Origin: an uncultured Prevotella sp.
GTDB lineage: Bacteria; Bacteroidota; Bacteroidia; Bacteroidales; Bacteroidaceae
Direction of reading: 5' to 3'
Length of the DNA: 64,000 bases
Assembly: GCA_900553465.1 (NCBI GenBank)
Contig: USDT01000008.1
Span: forward strand, 1 to 64,000
How positions within the stretch are numbered: position 1 is the first letter of the stretch; every line of letters starts with the position of its first letter. Shown piece after piece: positions 36,357-45,454 of the stretch. The notes under the pieces were generated by a model that had not been told where the DNA came from, did not search any database, and saw only the letters and a list, made by a program, of their open reading frames with translations. The position numbers were made by a program, and so were the translations under genes.

Positions 36357-36459
36357 AATATATACAAATGTTTTTTATTTTCATCGGAGGGCCATGATCT
36401 CAAAAGACACTGTACCGCGATGAGTATCGTTTTTATTATTTATTGTTATTATTTTTACA

Positions 36460-38922
36460 TTATCTCAGTTCGGCACCCAGTTTAGACTTGAGGTTCGCAA
36501 TGAGTTTACTCATCACATTGTCTATCTGTTTGTCATTAAGAGTCTTGCTCTCATCCTGCAGAATGAAGTTCACGGCATAGCTCTTCTTGCCTTCCGGAAG
36601 ATTCTTGCCCTCATACACGTCGAACAGTTCTACACTCTTGAGCAGTTTCTTCTCCGTCTGTGCGGCTATAGCCTCGATGGCTGCAAACTCCACACTCTTG
36701 TCAACGAGCAGAGCCAGGTCGCGGCTTACGGCCGGATAACGGCTTATCTCGTGATAGAGCACCGTGTTCTTGCGCACAACCTTCATCACGTTGTCCCATA
36801 CTATTTCTGCATAGAACACCTCTGCGCTGATACCTGTTGCCTTCAACATCTTACTGCTCACCACACCCATTTCGGCCAACAGTTTACCGTTGCGTGCCTT
36901 TATGCGGAGTGATTTTGCATATATGTTGTTGTCTCCGCTCTCCATAGTGTACATCTGCGGAGCAAGACCTACACGGCGGAACACATTCATCACGTATGCC
37001 TTCAGTTCGTAGAACGATGATTTTTCGTCAGCATGAGCCCATGAGCCTTCCACACGCTTGCCCGTAAGCCACAGAGCAATGTGCATCTCCTCCGAGTATG
37101 CCTTTATCGGATTCTCCGCATCCTTCTTTTCCGGATTGTAGCGATAGCAGTTTCCGAATTCAAAGAAACGCAGGTTAGGACTCTTGTGGTTGATATTGCG
37201 GCAGATGCTTTCCAGACCTCCGAAAAGCAGAGTCTGACGCATCACACTGAGATCGCTGCTCAGCGGGTTTATCAGTTTCACCGTATTCTCGTCGGGATAA
37301 CAGTTCAGATCTGTATAATATGCACCCTTCGAGAACGAGTTGTTCATTATTTCGTTGAAGCCGCATCCGACTAACTGTTCGCTCACAATGTCCTGCAGGC
37401 GATGATTATGATCGGCCTCACCTATAGTTGTAAGCGAGCTCTTCAGCTGTGTAGGAATCTCCACATTGTTATATCCGTAAATTCTAAGGATATCCTCCAC
37501 AACGTCACACGGGCGCTGTACGTCAACTCTGTATGCCGGCACTGTGAGTTCGAGAGCCTCGTCGCTTTCGGCGTCTATTGTCATATCCAGACTTGTCACA
37601 ATGCTCTTTATGGTGTCCTTACCTATTTTCTTGCCGATAAGGTTGTCCACATAGTCATATTCAAGTGTCACCTTGGCGTCAGGCACAGGTGTCGGATATA
37701 CATCCTTTATCTCCATGCTCACCTTTCCTCCGGCCAGTTCGCGGCAGAGTATGGCGGCCTGTTTCAGAGCGTAGATCACTCCGTTCGGATCGATGCCACG
37801 CTCAAAGCGATAGCTTGAGTCTGTGCTCAAACCATGACGGCGCGCACTCTTTCTAATCCATGTCGGATGGAAATACGCACTCTCGAGCACTACGTTGTGT
37901 GTTGTGTCATACGTTCCGCTGCCTTTGCCACCGAATATTCCGGCAATACACATAGGCTCTTCGGCGTTGCAGATACTCAGGTCGTGCTCACCCAGAGTAT
38001 GTTCCTCACCGTCGAGAGTAACAAACTTTGTACCCTCCGGCTGCGTACGCACAACTATCTTGTGGCCCTTCACCATGTCAGCATCGAAGCAGTGCATCGG
38101 CTGACCGTAAGCCATCATTATATAATTGGTTATGTCCACGATATTGTTTATCGGTCGCAGACCTATTACTTTCAGTTTGTTCTGAAGCCACTCCGGACTT
38201 TCCTTGACGTCGCACCCAGTGATGCTAATACATGCGTAACGCTTGCATGCCTCGGTGTTTTCTATTTCCACCTCTATCGGCATGGTGTTGTCGTCAACCG
38301 AGAAAGCACTGCAGTCAGGACGATGGAGCGAAGTCTTGTATCCGTTCTGCACGAGCCATGCGTACAGGTCGCGTGCCACACCCCAATGGCTGAGCGCGTC
38401 GGCACGGTTGGCCGTAATGTCTATCTCAATAATCCAGTCGCTTTCCAGATTGTAATATTCGGCTGCAGGCTGGCCCACAGGAGCGTCCTCCGGCAGAACA
38501 ATTATGCCGTCGTGGCTTGTGCCGATACCTATCTCGTCCTCGGCGCATATCATACCGTTGCTCTCCACGCCACGCAGTTTCGACTTCTTGATGGTGAACT
38601 CCTTATCACCGTCGTAGAGCACGCAGCCCAGATCGGCCACAATAACCTTCTGGCCGGCAGCCACGTTAGGCGCGCCGCACACTATCTGCTGCGGTGTCTC
38701 GCGTCCCAAATCCACCGTAGTAACGTGAAGGTGGTCCGAATTAGGATGCATCTCGCATGTGAGAACCTTGCCCACATACAGTCCTTTCAGTCCGCCTTTT
38801 ATAGTCTGTACTTCTTCCAGAGCATCGACTTCGAGTCCGCACGATGTCAGCGCATCTGCAGTCTGCTGCGGCGTAAGGTCGAAATCGACATATTCTTTAA
38901 GCCATTTGTAAGAAATATTCAT
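36460..38922 (-). CDS. pheT: Phenylalanyl-tRNA synthetase beta subunit
   Basis: 820 residues. In order: an EMAP-type tRNA-binding domain (about 42-155; KVLTCEMHPNSDHLHVTTVDLG), the B3/B4 editing domain (about 210-390), the B5 domain (about 405-480), the catalytic-like core, and the C-terminal FDX-ACB anticodon-binding domain (about 725-820; HEISRYPAVSRDLALLVDK). It forms the alpha2-beta2 enzyme that charges tRNA-Phe; pheS is not in the window. A -7 box lies upstream. Confidence 0.97.
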   Translation of the reverse strand: MNISYKWLKEYVDFDLTPQQTADALTSCGLEVDALEEVQTIKGGLKGLYVGKVLTCEMHPNSDHLHVTTVDLGRETPQQIVCGAPNVAAGQKVIVADLGCVLYDGDKEFTIKKSKLRGVESNGMICAEDEIGIGTSHDGIIVLPEDAPVGQPAAEYYNLESDWIIEIDITANRADALSHWGVARDLYAWLVQNGYKTSLHRPDCSAFSVDDNTMPIEVEIENTEACKRYACISITGCDVKESPEWLQNKLKVIGLRPINNIVDITNYIMMAYGQPMHCFDADMVKGHKIVVRTQPEGTKFVTLDGEEHTLGEHDLSICNAEEPMCIAGIFGGKGSGTYDTTHNVVLESAYFHPTWIRKSARRHGLSTDSSYRFERGIDPNGVIYALKQAAILCRELAGGKVSMEIKDVYPTPVPDAKVTLEYDYVDNLIGKKIGKDTIKSIVTSLDMTIDAESDEALELTVPAYRVDVQRPCDVVEDILRIYGYNNVEIPTQLKSSLTTIGEADHNHRLQDIVSEQLVGCGFNEIMNNSFSKGAYYTDLNCYPDENTVKLINPLSSDLSVMRQTLLFGGLESICRNINHKSPNLRFFEFGNCYRYNPEKKDAENPIKAYSEEMHIALWLTGKRVEGSWAHADEKSSFYELKAYVMNVFRRVGLAPQMYTMESGDNNIYAKSLRIKARNGKLLAEMGVVSSKMLKATGISAEVFYAEIVWDNVMKVVRKNTVLYHEISRYPAVSRDLALLVDKSVEFAAIEAIAAQTEKKLLKSVELFDVYEGKNLPEGKKSYAVNFILQDESKTLNDKQIDNVMSKLIANLKSKLGAELR

Positions 38923-38955
38923 TATAATGATTTTTAAGTATACTCAAATTCGACG

Positions 38956-38963
38956 CAAAATTA
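38956..38963 (-). promoter_or_regulatory. -7 box of pheT
   Basis: The minus strand reads TAATTTTG 33 bases before the pheT start codon, fitting TAnnTTTG. Confidence 0.6.
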
Positions 38964-39329
38964 ATAAATTTCAGGCAGTTGAACAAAATAATGTATATAA
39001 AAAAGCAATGGCGTATATTCATGCAAAACCCAGTGTATGAATATACAACATGAAATTTGTAAACTTTAATTCAGTATCACAATTAGCGGCCATTAAATAT
39101 TTTTCAGTGAACATACGCGACTTTGAATGATTCATTTAAACCACTGGTTATCAACGGCGAGCGTTCAAAATGACACATCATAAGCACCATATTATCTTAT
39201 GAAAAAGGCTTTTCCATCACATGACCGAAGTCGTTTCACCCACAGACACAGCCTATCACGGATCGCGATATGGCCCAGTAGAAATTCAGCGGGTACTGAT
39301 TTCTATATTGATATTGAAGTTTCAATCCT

Positions 39330-39850
39330 TCGTAAGCATTATCTTCTTCTGCAGAAATGATGACTATATGTGCAACTTTCAGATTGTAACCGGACTTTGG
39401 TTTTTCCATCATAGTTTCCTACTCTACCCCGAAAAATAAGCGCGTATTTGCGGACTGGCTCTCCTTCGGATGCAAATACGCGAATTATGAGAGGATAATA
39501 TAAAACACTGAATACCAGCTACTTATGTTTGAAGGGTATTTTACTGCATTGCAATATAGGCCATTTCGGCATGCGAAATGGCCTATTTCAGAGGCTGAAA
39601 AGCACCATATCGCACCCTAAAATGGGCTTAATCGCACCACTAAATGGGCTTTATCAGAAAGCGGAACGAACTTTTCCGGACTACGTTATGGGGTATATCA
39701 AAACACGGTATTGTCCGAAACATCCTTTATTATACACGATTTAACATTCCTTTACACCTATTTTCCGAATTTATTTTGTCAAAATAAAATCAAGAAAATT
39801 TGTAAGTTAGCCCCGCGATTTTTCTTCAAAAATACTGATATCAGGCGAGA
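39330..39850 (-). repeat. Dispersed 0.5-kb intergenic repeat, copy C (diverged)
   Basis: On the minus strand it reads TATTTTTGAAGAAAA, then AACTTACAAATTTTCTTGA and TTTTGACAAAATAAA. Two AAGCCCATTTTAGGGTGCGA-like units follow, then a long palindrome with arms GGCCATTTCG and CGAAATGGCC (39570-39594), GTATTTGCATCCGAAGGA, and TTATTTTTCGGGGTAGA. It ends in AATCTGAAAGTTGCACATAT, which parallels the right flank of copies A and B. The 61-codon frame of A and B is stopped after 17 codons here. Confidence 0.8.
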
Positions 39851-40072
39851 GGAAACGTCTGGAAATTATGTATTTCTCTTGTGGTAACGATTATCGGGTG
39901 AGCCGTCATTTATTTATCATTGTTCCCTTCCGTATCACCCTTAATCTGTGTTTAATTTTTCCGTTTCCGCATATTTATCGGACGAGCCTTTATTTTTGTC
40001 ATAAACACATCAAAAAACTTGCGAAATAGAAAATCAGCGAAGCTAAATCACCCGTCATACAAAATAATTCTA

Positions 40073-40080
40073 TAACTTTG
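40073..40080 (+). promoter_or_regulatory. -7 box upstream of the small frame and S41 gene
   Basis: TAACTTTG matches TAnnTTTG. It would produce a transcript with about 120 bases before the 32-codon frame and about 320 bases before the S41 gene. Confidence 0.5.
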
Positions 40081-40206
40081 CCTTCGATAATCATAGCGAT
40101 TATTGTTTGTTAATCTTTATAAATCAAGTATATAGGGTTACAGCAATTTTCACTAATCTCTAAATTTACAAAATCTTACAATTCACTGAACTTACATTGA
40201 TTGTAT

Positions 40207-40305
40207 ATGAGCAAAATATATTGGAAGGGTGTAAAAAGAAAGTTCGATAAATTCATAGAAAGAATTCTTGACTTTATCATATTTTTTACAAACTGGTTAG
40301 GTTAA
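40207..40305 (+). CDS. Possible 32-residue membrane peptide
   Basis: The frame encodes MSKIYWKGVKRKFDKF followed by IERILDFIIFFTNWLG. It has a basic amphipathic first half and a hydrophobic second half, like small membrane peptides or type I toxin-like peptides. It lies behind a good -7 box and 100 bases ahead of the S41 gene. There is no homology evidence, and a frame of this length can occur by chance in AT-rich DNA. Confidence 0.3.
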   Translation: MSKIYWKGVKRKFDKFIERILDFIIFFTNWLG

Positions 40306-40405
40306 TATTTTATGTTAATAAAATAGCAATTTAGCCATTCTACATTACCGATATAACTTTATATAAAACAATTATTGTGATACTTATAATTAATTAAAAA
40401 TATAG

Positions 40406-42103
40406 ATGAAACGGAATTACATCTTATTTCAAGTCATTCTCATTATTGCCGGACTGACTTTTTTTAGTTGTCCTGTAAATTCGAAGTCACTTTCAACAGC
40501 ACAGGCTTATGCCGGACTTAAACTGCCGGAAAAACCAGACAGTTTGCAAATTCATGCAATTGTTCAGGCTTCACGGATTTGGGGGTTTGCAAAGTATCAT
40601 CACCCGGCGTTTGCTTCCCGTTCTATCAATGCGGATGCAGAATATTTCTGTTTATTAAATGATGTTCTTCACACACCGGATTCCATGAGAAATGACATTT
40701 GCCTAAAGTGGATATCAGGATTGGGCTCTTATGCTATACGTGATAAAGCAGATGATAGAAACATAGAAACTTTCAATGACTTCAACTGGATTTCAGACTC
40801 TTTGTCATTAGGAAACGCCCTGAGTGAGAACCTTATGAGGCTCAGAGATGCAGACCCGGGAAATAATCAATACGTAAAACAGACGCCTGTCAATGTTTCG
40901 TATATTGAAACACAATATTCAGACATACCGAAAGATGATGTTGCATACCGTCTTCTCGGTGTCGCCAAATTCTGGAATGCTGTTGACAGCTATTCGCCTA
41001 ACCGTAATATTACAGACCGTCCATGGGATGACATACTTGCAGAATATATTACATTAGCGTTTGACCGTTCTATCAGCTTCTCCGCCTTGTATTCCAAAAT
41101 GGTTTCCGAATTATGTGACACACATGTCAATTCATGGTACATTCCGATTTTCGGAGGACGTTTTGTCCCACTGGTATGCAGATTCGCTGAAGATCGCCTA
41201 TTTGTCACAGATACGTGTTCTATTGTTTCAAATGATCTTGCAGTAGGTGATGAAATCATACTCATTGACTCTCTTCGTCCAATAGACCGTCTGAATGAAC
41301 TTGCACCATATATACCTCATTCCAACAGAAATTCACTTCTTCGGGATGGCTCGTATGCCACGTTGGTGACTGCAAAAAAAGAAGTCCAAATTAAATATAT
41401 GCACGAAGGAAAAATTTTCACTACGGAAATTTCTTCAGTTGAAGGGGATAAGTTTGTCTCCAGAATATATTCTTCGTTATATGCGCCGCCAAGACCTGAA
41501 TTAGAGGTTGTCGCAAATGATATTGCCCGTCTCAATATTGGTAGTATCACTTGCAAGGATGAACAGAATTTGGAGAATTTTCTGACATCTTATGATAAAC
41601 TCATTATTGATTTACGTGCTTATCCGGCAGAATATGATGTGATTCACAAACTACTTCCGACATTCTTCTTTTCTCAGGTACGGGAAGCGGCTGAAGTGTT
41701 GCTACCGCAGGCCAGCTGTCCTGGAAGTTTAATACGGTCTGCACTATTGACGAAGAATACAGCTGATCCGGGCAAACTTTATAGAGGCAAGATTGTATTA
41801 TTGGTAAATGCGTGCACCCAATCGATGTCTGAATACTTTGCCATGTTCTTGCAGACTATACCTGGAGTTGTGACAATTGGAAGTCAGACAGCAGGAGCAG
41901 ATGGCAATGTTACCAAAATACAACTTCCATATGCATCCTTCAACGTTACAGGATTGGGTGTATGTTATCCGGACGGAACGAATGCCCAGCGTAACGGTGT
42001 GAAGATTGATATGGTTGTAGAACCTACAGCAGAAGGGATGATACGTGGTGTGGATGAGCAACTGCAAGCTGCAATTGACTATCTGCAAGGAGAACACAGA
42101 TAA
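40406..42103 (+). CDS. S41 family (tricorn/CTP-like) serine peptidase, exported
   Basis: 565 residues. The N-terminal hydrophobic segment ends in FFSC (Cys22), a relaxed lipobox. Residues about 45-160 are helical and unassigned; a PDZ-like middle (about 255-345) is followed by the S41 core. The catalytic region is VNACTQSMSEYFAMF, with candidate nucleophile Ser473 and conserved Glu476, followed by GSQTAGADGNVTKIQLP. The DTHVNSWYI segment (about 238-246) matches the conserved Asp-x-His of the family. The C-terminal PDGTNAQRNGVKIDMVVEPT is also typical. It is probably a periplasmic or surface peptidase. The gene is more AT-rich than the housekeeping genes nearby. Confidence 0.85.
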   Translation: MKRNYILFQVILIIAGLTFFSCPVNSKSLSTAQAYAGLKLPEKPDSLQIHAIVQASRIWGFAKYHHPAFASRSINADAEYFCLLNDVLHTPDSMRNDICLKWISGLGSYAIRDKADDRNIETFNDFNWISDSLSLGNALSENLMRLRDADPGNNQYVKQTPVNVSYIETQYSDIPKDDVAYRLLGVAKFWNAVDSYSPNRNITDRPWDDILAEYITLAFDRSISFSALYSKMVSELCDTHVNSWYIPIFGGRFVPLVCRFAEDRLFVTDTCSIVSNDLAVGDEIILIDSLRPIDRLNELAPYIPHSNRNSLLRDGSYATLVTAKKEVQIKYMHEGKIFTTEISSVEGDKFVSRIYSSLYAPPRPELEVVANDIARLNIGSITCKDEQNLENFLTSYDKLIIDLRAYPAEYDVIHKLLPTFFFSQVREAAEVLLPQASCPGSLIRSALLTKNTADPGKLYRGKIVLLVNACTQSMSEYFAMFLQTIPGVVTIGSQTAGADGNVTKIQLPYASFNVTGLGVCYPDGTNAQRNGVKIDMVVEPTAEGMIRGVDEQLQAAIDYLQGEHR

Positions 42104-42133
42104 AAATCAGAAACAACGCCATACCATTTGTAT

Positions 42134-42361
42134 ATGAATCAACCATTATCATTTTTTAGTTTTATCTTGTGCCTTACTTTCGTTGCAATTTGTTTCATTT
42201 CAATAGTCTGTTTATCTTATAGAAAAAGCGGCAGATTACGTGATATGGTACAGTTTGTTATATTTCCCAAAGATGATTTGACACTGGATTTCAGGATCTC
42301 CAGTATAATAAAAACCGCCCTATGGCTTATCTTGATTCATGTATCCATTACAGTAATTTAA
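42134..42361 (+). CDS. Small two-segment membrane protein, unknown
   Basis: 75 residues from the ATG at 42134 (an upstream TTG at 42128 is less likely). Two hydrophobic segments (about 6-28 and 57-75) flank a short basic loop (SYRKSGRLRDMVQF). It starts 30 bases after the S41 gene on the same strand, so it is probably co-transcribed. I know no family. Confidence 0.5.
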   Translation: MNQPLSFFSFILCLTFVAICFISIVCLSYRKSGRLRDMVQFVIFPKDDLTLDFRISSIIKTALWLILIHVSITVI

Positions 42362-42488
42362 CATGAGTTCGACGAATTCACGTTATTTGAAGTCATGGAC
42401 CATTGTGTGGCATATTAACCTTGTGTTAAATATCACAAATGCGAGATTATTTATATTGTATTCTGTGTTTAAAACGAAATTTTATTCT

Positions 42489-42496
42489 TATTTTTG
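42489..42496 (+). promoter_or_regulatory. -7 box of the GNAT pair
   Basis: TATTTTTG fits TAnnTTTG and lies 32 bases before the ATG of the 65-residue protein. Confidence 0.55.
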
Positions 42497-42528
42497 CAGT
42501 GATATAGCCACTTAACACTTATATAAAT

Positions 42529-42726
42529 ATGATACATACAGTTCCAAATCCTAAAATGACCTCTGAAGAAGTGAAGTTATTCAAAGAGAATTTTGCAAGG
42601 TGTGTATCTAAAAACATTACACCTGCGCAAATGTCTGAGATAAAGGAAAGGCAGGCAAGAATTAAACGTGTTTACAACAACATCATCTGTAATAATGGAG
42701 GAAGAAATCCAATTCTCGGAGATTGA
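42529..42726 (+). CDS. 65-residue protein overlapping a GNAT acetyltransferase gene, possible antitoxin
   Basis: 65 residues, no signal peptide. The central part (SEEVKLFKENFARCVSKNITPAQMSEIKERQARIKRVYNNI) is predicted helical and charged. It does not match the ribbon-helix-helix or HTH antitoxins normally paired with GNAT toxins. Its last 32 bases overlap the start of the acetyltransferase gene, so translation is coupled, and it has its own promoter. The arrangement of a short first gene and a GNAT second gene suggests a toxin-antitoxin or modifier-target pair (inference). Confidence 0.6.
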   Translation: MIHTVPNPKMTSEEVKLFKENFARCVSKNITPAQMSEIKERQARIKRVYNNIICNNGGRNPILGD

Positions 42727-43297
42727 GATATCAATAGAAAAACTTAAAGAAGAGGACAGCAAGGAGTTGTCCTCTTTTTCTTGTGGCGTTAACGAACTCG
42801 ATAGCTTCTTTCACAATGAGATATTGATTTGTTCCAAATATCATTACTTCTCGTCTTATTGTGCAAGAAATATTGTTGATAATGAAATAGTCGCAGTCTT
42901 TACACTGGCAAACGATGCCGTTATGCTTGACAACTCCGAAGATAGGGATGATTTTATCGAACAGTCATCTTATAGTATACAGGAAGAATATAAAGCTATT
43001 TTCCAAATGCAGACCTCTTTCCCTGCCGTGAACATTGGCCATCTGGGAGTAAGAAAGGATATGCAATCTAAAAGGATTGGAGAAAAAATTTTGGATTTCA
43101 TCTTGAATACATTTATTTATTATAATGTTTCAGGGTGCCAGTTTATTACTGTTGACTCTTTGAATAATTCAAGAACAAACAAGTTCTATAGCAAGAACGG
43201 ATTCTCATTCCAGACTAATACGGATATATTTAAACCAACAAGAAGAATGTACCTGCCTATAGAATTATACAGATATGATGAAGAAGGAAAAGAGTAA
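42695..43297 (+). CDS. GNAT family N-acetyltransferase
   Basis: 200 residues from the ATG at 42695; a longer GTG start at 42668 lies deep in the upstream gene. The N-terminal FSCGVNELDSFFHNEI resembles the F-x-C-G-x-x-x-L-x-x-(F/W) start of TacT/AtaT-like toxins. The acetyl-CoA loop is LGVRKDMQSKRIGEKIL (Q/R-x-x-x-x-G/A pattern), followed by ITVDSLNNSRTNKFYSKNGF (conserved tyrosine). The likely role is acetylation of a small molecule, protein or aminoacyl-tRNA; toxin function is suggested by context only. The gene is AT-rich. Confidence 0.8.
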   Translation: MEEEIQFSEIEISIEKLKEEDSKELSSFSCGVNELDSFFHNEILICSKYHYFSSYCARNIVDNEIVAVFTLANDAVMLDNSEDRDDFIEQSSYSIQEEYKAIFQMQTSFPAVNIGHLGVRKDMQSKRIGEKILDFILNTFIYYNVSGCQFITVDSLNNSRTNKFYSKNGFSFQTNTDIFKPTRRMYLPIELYRYDEEGKE

Positions 43298-43481
43298 TAT
43301 CGGGTCTCTTCTCCAGACACTATAAAATATTTTTTGTAAATAGAAAATACGGGATTCAAGTTAATATCTCGTATTTTTATATTAATAACCAAAAAGATAA
43401 TCAGGAAACAAGACAAAACACTGTTGATCCGGACATTTTCCGGGAATGTATGGCCCATCAACAATACTACAAAATGAAAAA

Positions 43482-43526
43482 GCATGACACGGCAGCAGGC
43501 CAAAGCGTCCACATACCGTGTCATGC
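43482..43526 (-). terminator. Terminator of the FAD-dependent oxidoreductase gene
   Basis: GCATGACACGG (43482-43492) pairs with CCGTGTCATGC (43516-43526), an 11-bp stem. On the minus strand TTTTTCATTTT follows. Confidence 0.75.
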
Positions 43527-43586
43527 AATCATATGCACATATCTTTTGCGGAAAACCATATCCGCACGATAGTCAATCAAAAGAGT

Positions 43587-45164
43587 TTATTCTGCTACGA
43601 TGCTGTCAAGATACTCGGCACACATATCGGCACATCGCTCACCGTCAACACCGGCAGAGACAATGCCACCGGCATATCCCGCGCCCTCACCACAGGGGAA
43701 AAGACCTTTCAGTCTGACATGTTGCAGAGTGTCGGCAGCACGAAGTATGCGAACAGGTGACGAGGTTCGGGTTTCCACGGCAATGAGCACCGCCTCGTCG
43801 GTGAGAAATCCGTGGCTCGTCTGTCCGAATTTTCTGAATCCGTCCTGCAGGCGTTTGCCCACATGAGGCGGCAACCAGAAATGAAGCGGCGAAGATATCA
43901 GGCCTGGCGCGTAGCTGCTCTTTGGCAGATCGTACGACAGACGGTTGTTTACAAAATCGGCCATGCGCTGCGACGGAGCAGTCTGACGCATGTTGCCCTG
44001 TTGCCAGCACATGCGCTCCAGTCCCTCCTGGAAGTGCATCATCTTCAGCCGGCCTTCGCCTTCAATGTCTTCCGGACGTGTCTCCACCACCATTCCGCTG
44101 TTCGACCACTGTGTGCCGCGGTTGCTCGGACTCATGCCGTTAACAACAATCTGCTGCGGACCTGTGGCTGCAGGAATGACAAATCCACCGGGACACATGC
44201 AGAATGAATATACACCACGGCCGTCAACCTGTGTGACGAAACTGTATTCGGCAGCTGGCAGAAACTTGCCGCGACCGTTCTTGTTGTGATACTGTATACG
44301 GTCTATCAGTGCCGCCGGATGCTCCAAACGTACACCTACAGCAATGCCCTTCGGCTCTATCTCTATTCCGGACTTGTCAAGATAGCGATAGACATCGCGG
44401 GCCGAGTGGCCCGTGGCAAGAATCACCGGTCCGTGAAACGTGAGTTCGCGGCCTGTTTCCAGATCTACAGCCTCGACACCTGTCACAGTATCGCCGCTGA
44501 CAATGAGTCCCGTCATCTTGGTGCGGAAGTGTACTTCGCCACCGCACTCAAGTATTGTGTTGCGCATATTCTCTATCACACGCGGCAATTTGTCGGTACC
44601 AATGTGCGGATGGGCATCGGCAAGTATTGACGTTGAGGCACCGTGCTGACAGAACACGTTGAGTATTTTCTCCGTGTTGCCGCGCTTCTTCGAGCGCGTG
44701 TACAGTTTACCGTCAGAGTAGGCTCCCGCCCCGCCCTCACCGAAACAGTAGTTGCTCTCCTCGTCCACCTTCTGCGTCTTGGTGATAAGCGACAGGTCCA
44801 TTTTGCGCTCACGCACGTTCTTTCCACGTTCCAACACTACAGGGCGCAATCCCAACTCTATCAGTCTGAGCGAAGCGAACAGTCCGCCGGGCCCCTCGCC
44901 CACCACAATCACCTGACGACCGTCTGAAACGTCGTGATAGTCGGTATGGCGGTAAGCGTCGTCCTGTGGCATCTCATTGACATACACGCGCACCGTCAGA
45001 TTGACAAACACCGTACGCTGACGCGCGTCGATGCTGCGGCGCAATACCCGCACTCCGTATATGGTGCGTATGTCTATGCCGCGGTCGTGGGCAATGTAGT
45101 CCTTTATTGTCTGTTCGGATGCAGCCTGCGAGGGCAGCACACGTATCTGGAATTCATGTATCAT
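43587..45164 (-). CDS. FAD-dependent oxidoreductase (COG2509 group)
   Basis: 525 residues. An N-terminal ferredoxin-like segment (about 1-80) is followed by the dinucleotide-binding motif VIVVGEGPGGLFASLRL (GxGxxG) and then ERGKNVRERKMD, FGEGGAGAYSDGKLYTRSK, VILATGHSARDVYRYLDKSGIEI and SFCMCPGGFVIPAATG. All are typical of this conserved but uncharacterised FAD protein family. The C-terminal FPCGEGAGYAGGIVSAGVDG motif binds the cofactor. It is cytoplasmic; the substrate is unknown. Confidence 0.9.
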   Translation of the reverse strand: MIHEFQIRVLPSQAASEQTIKDYIAHDRGIDIRTIYGVRVLRRSIDARQRTVFVNLTVRVYVNEMPQDDAYRHTDYHDVSDGRQVIVVGEGPGGLFASLRLIELGLRPVVLERGKNVRERKMDLSLITKTQKVDEESNYCFGEGGAGAYSDGKLYTRSKKRGNTEKILNVFCQHGASTSILADAHPHIGTDKLPRVIENMRNTILECGGEVHFRTKMTGLIVSGDTVTGVEAVDLETGRELTFHGPVILATGHSARDVYRYLDKSGIEIEPKGIAVGVRLEHPAALIDRIQYHNKNGRGKFLPAAEYSFVTQVDGRGVYSFCMCPGGFVIPAATGPQQIVVNGMSPSNRGTQWSNSGMVVETRPEDIEGEGRLKMMHFQEGLERMCWQQGNMRQTAPSQRMADFVNNRLSYDLPKSSYAPGLISSPLHFWLPPHVGKRLQDGFRKFGQTSHGFLTDEAVLIAVETRTSSPVRILRAADTLQHVRLKGLFPCGEGAGYAGGIVSAGVDGERCADMCAEYLDSIVAE

Positions 45165-45243
45165 ATAGCGTTCGTATAATGTTACGTTTCAAATCTACAG
45201 TGTCATTATTCCTGCAAAAATAATCAATTATTGTCTAATTTCG

Positions 45244-45274
45244 TTGGTGATATTTATAATTATTTTTAACTTTG
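45244..45274 (+). promoter_or_regulatory. Promoter of the threonine operon
   Basis: TTG (45244-45246) and the -7 box TAACTTTG (45267-45274) are spaced by 20 bp. Directly downstream is TGTGA-CATAA-TCACA (45284-45298), a Crp-like inverted repeat. The start codon is 180 bases downstream, leaving a long leader without a Thr- or Ile-rich peptide. Confidence 0.7.
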
Positions 45275-45454
45275 CCCACATTGTGTGACATAATCACATT
45301 TCGGAAAAGACACGCCGGACGAAAAATCCGCAGACCGAATCTCCTTTGTATCGAGAAGAAGGACACGGGTGGCGTAAGGCATGTTCTGCATCCTTAACCA
45401 AATTATTCACGAATCCCACTTTTGTTTAGTGGCATAAAATTTATCAAAGAAAAA

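Larger units (their letters stand above)
38923..40405. other. 1.5-kb intergenic region with repeat copy C and a possible small gene
   Basis: Between the divergent pheT and S41 genes. From left to right: the pheT -7 box (38956-38963), a 10-bp perfect inverted repeat GTATATTCAT/ATGAATATAC (39013-39022, 39037-39046) without a T-tract, repeat copy C (about 39330-39850), a housekeeping-type -7 box (40073-40080), and a 32-codon frame (40207-40305). The rest is AT-rich with no recognisable gene. Confidence 0.55.

Noticed and set aside
37834..38937. 367-codon open frame opposite pheT
   Set aside because: It lies antisense to the well-supported pheT gene and its translation resembles no protein family.
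39013..39046. 10-bp perfect inverted repeat upstream of pheT
   Set aside because: It has no T-tract and no gene ends nearby, so I did not call a terminator. It could be an operator, but nothing else supports this.
45381..45437. Possible leader peptide before thrA
   Set aside because: It has 18 residues without threonine and with only three isoleucines, so it does not support classical attenuation.
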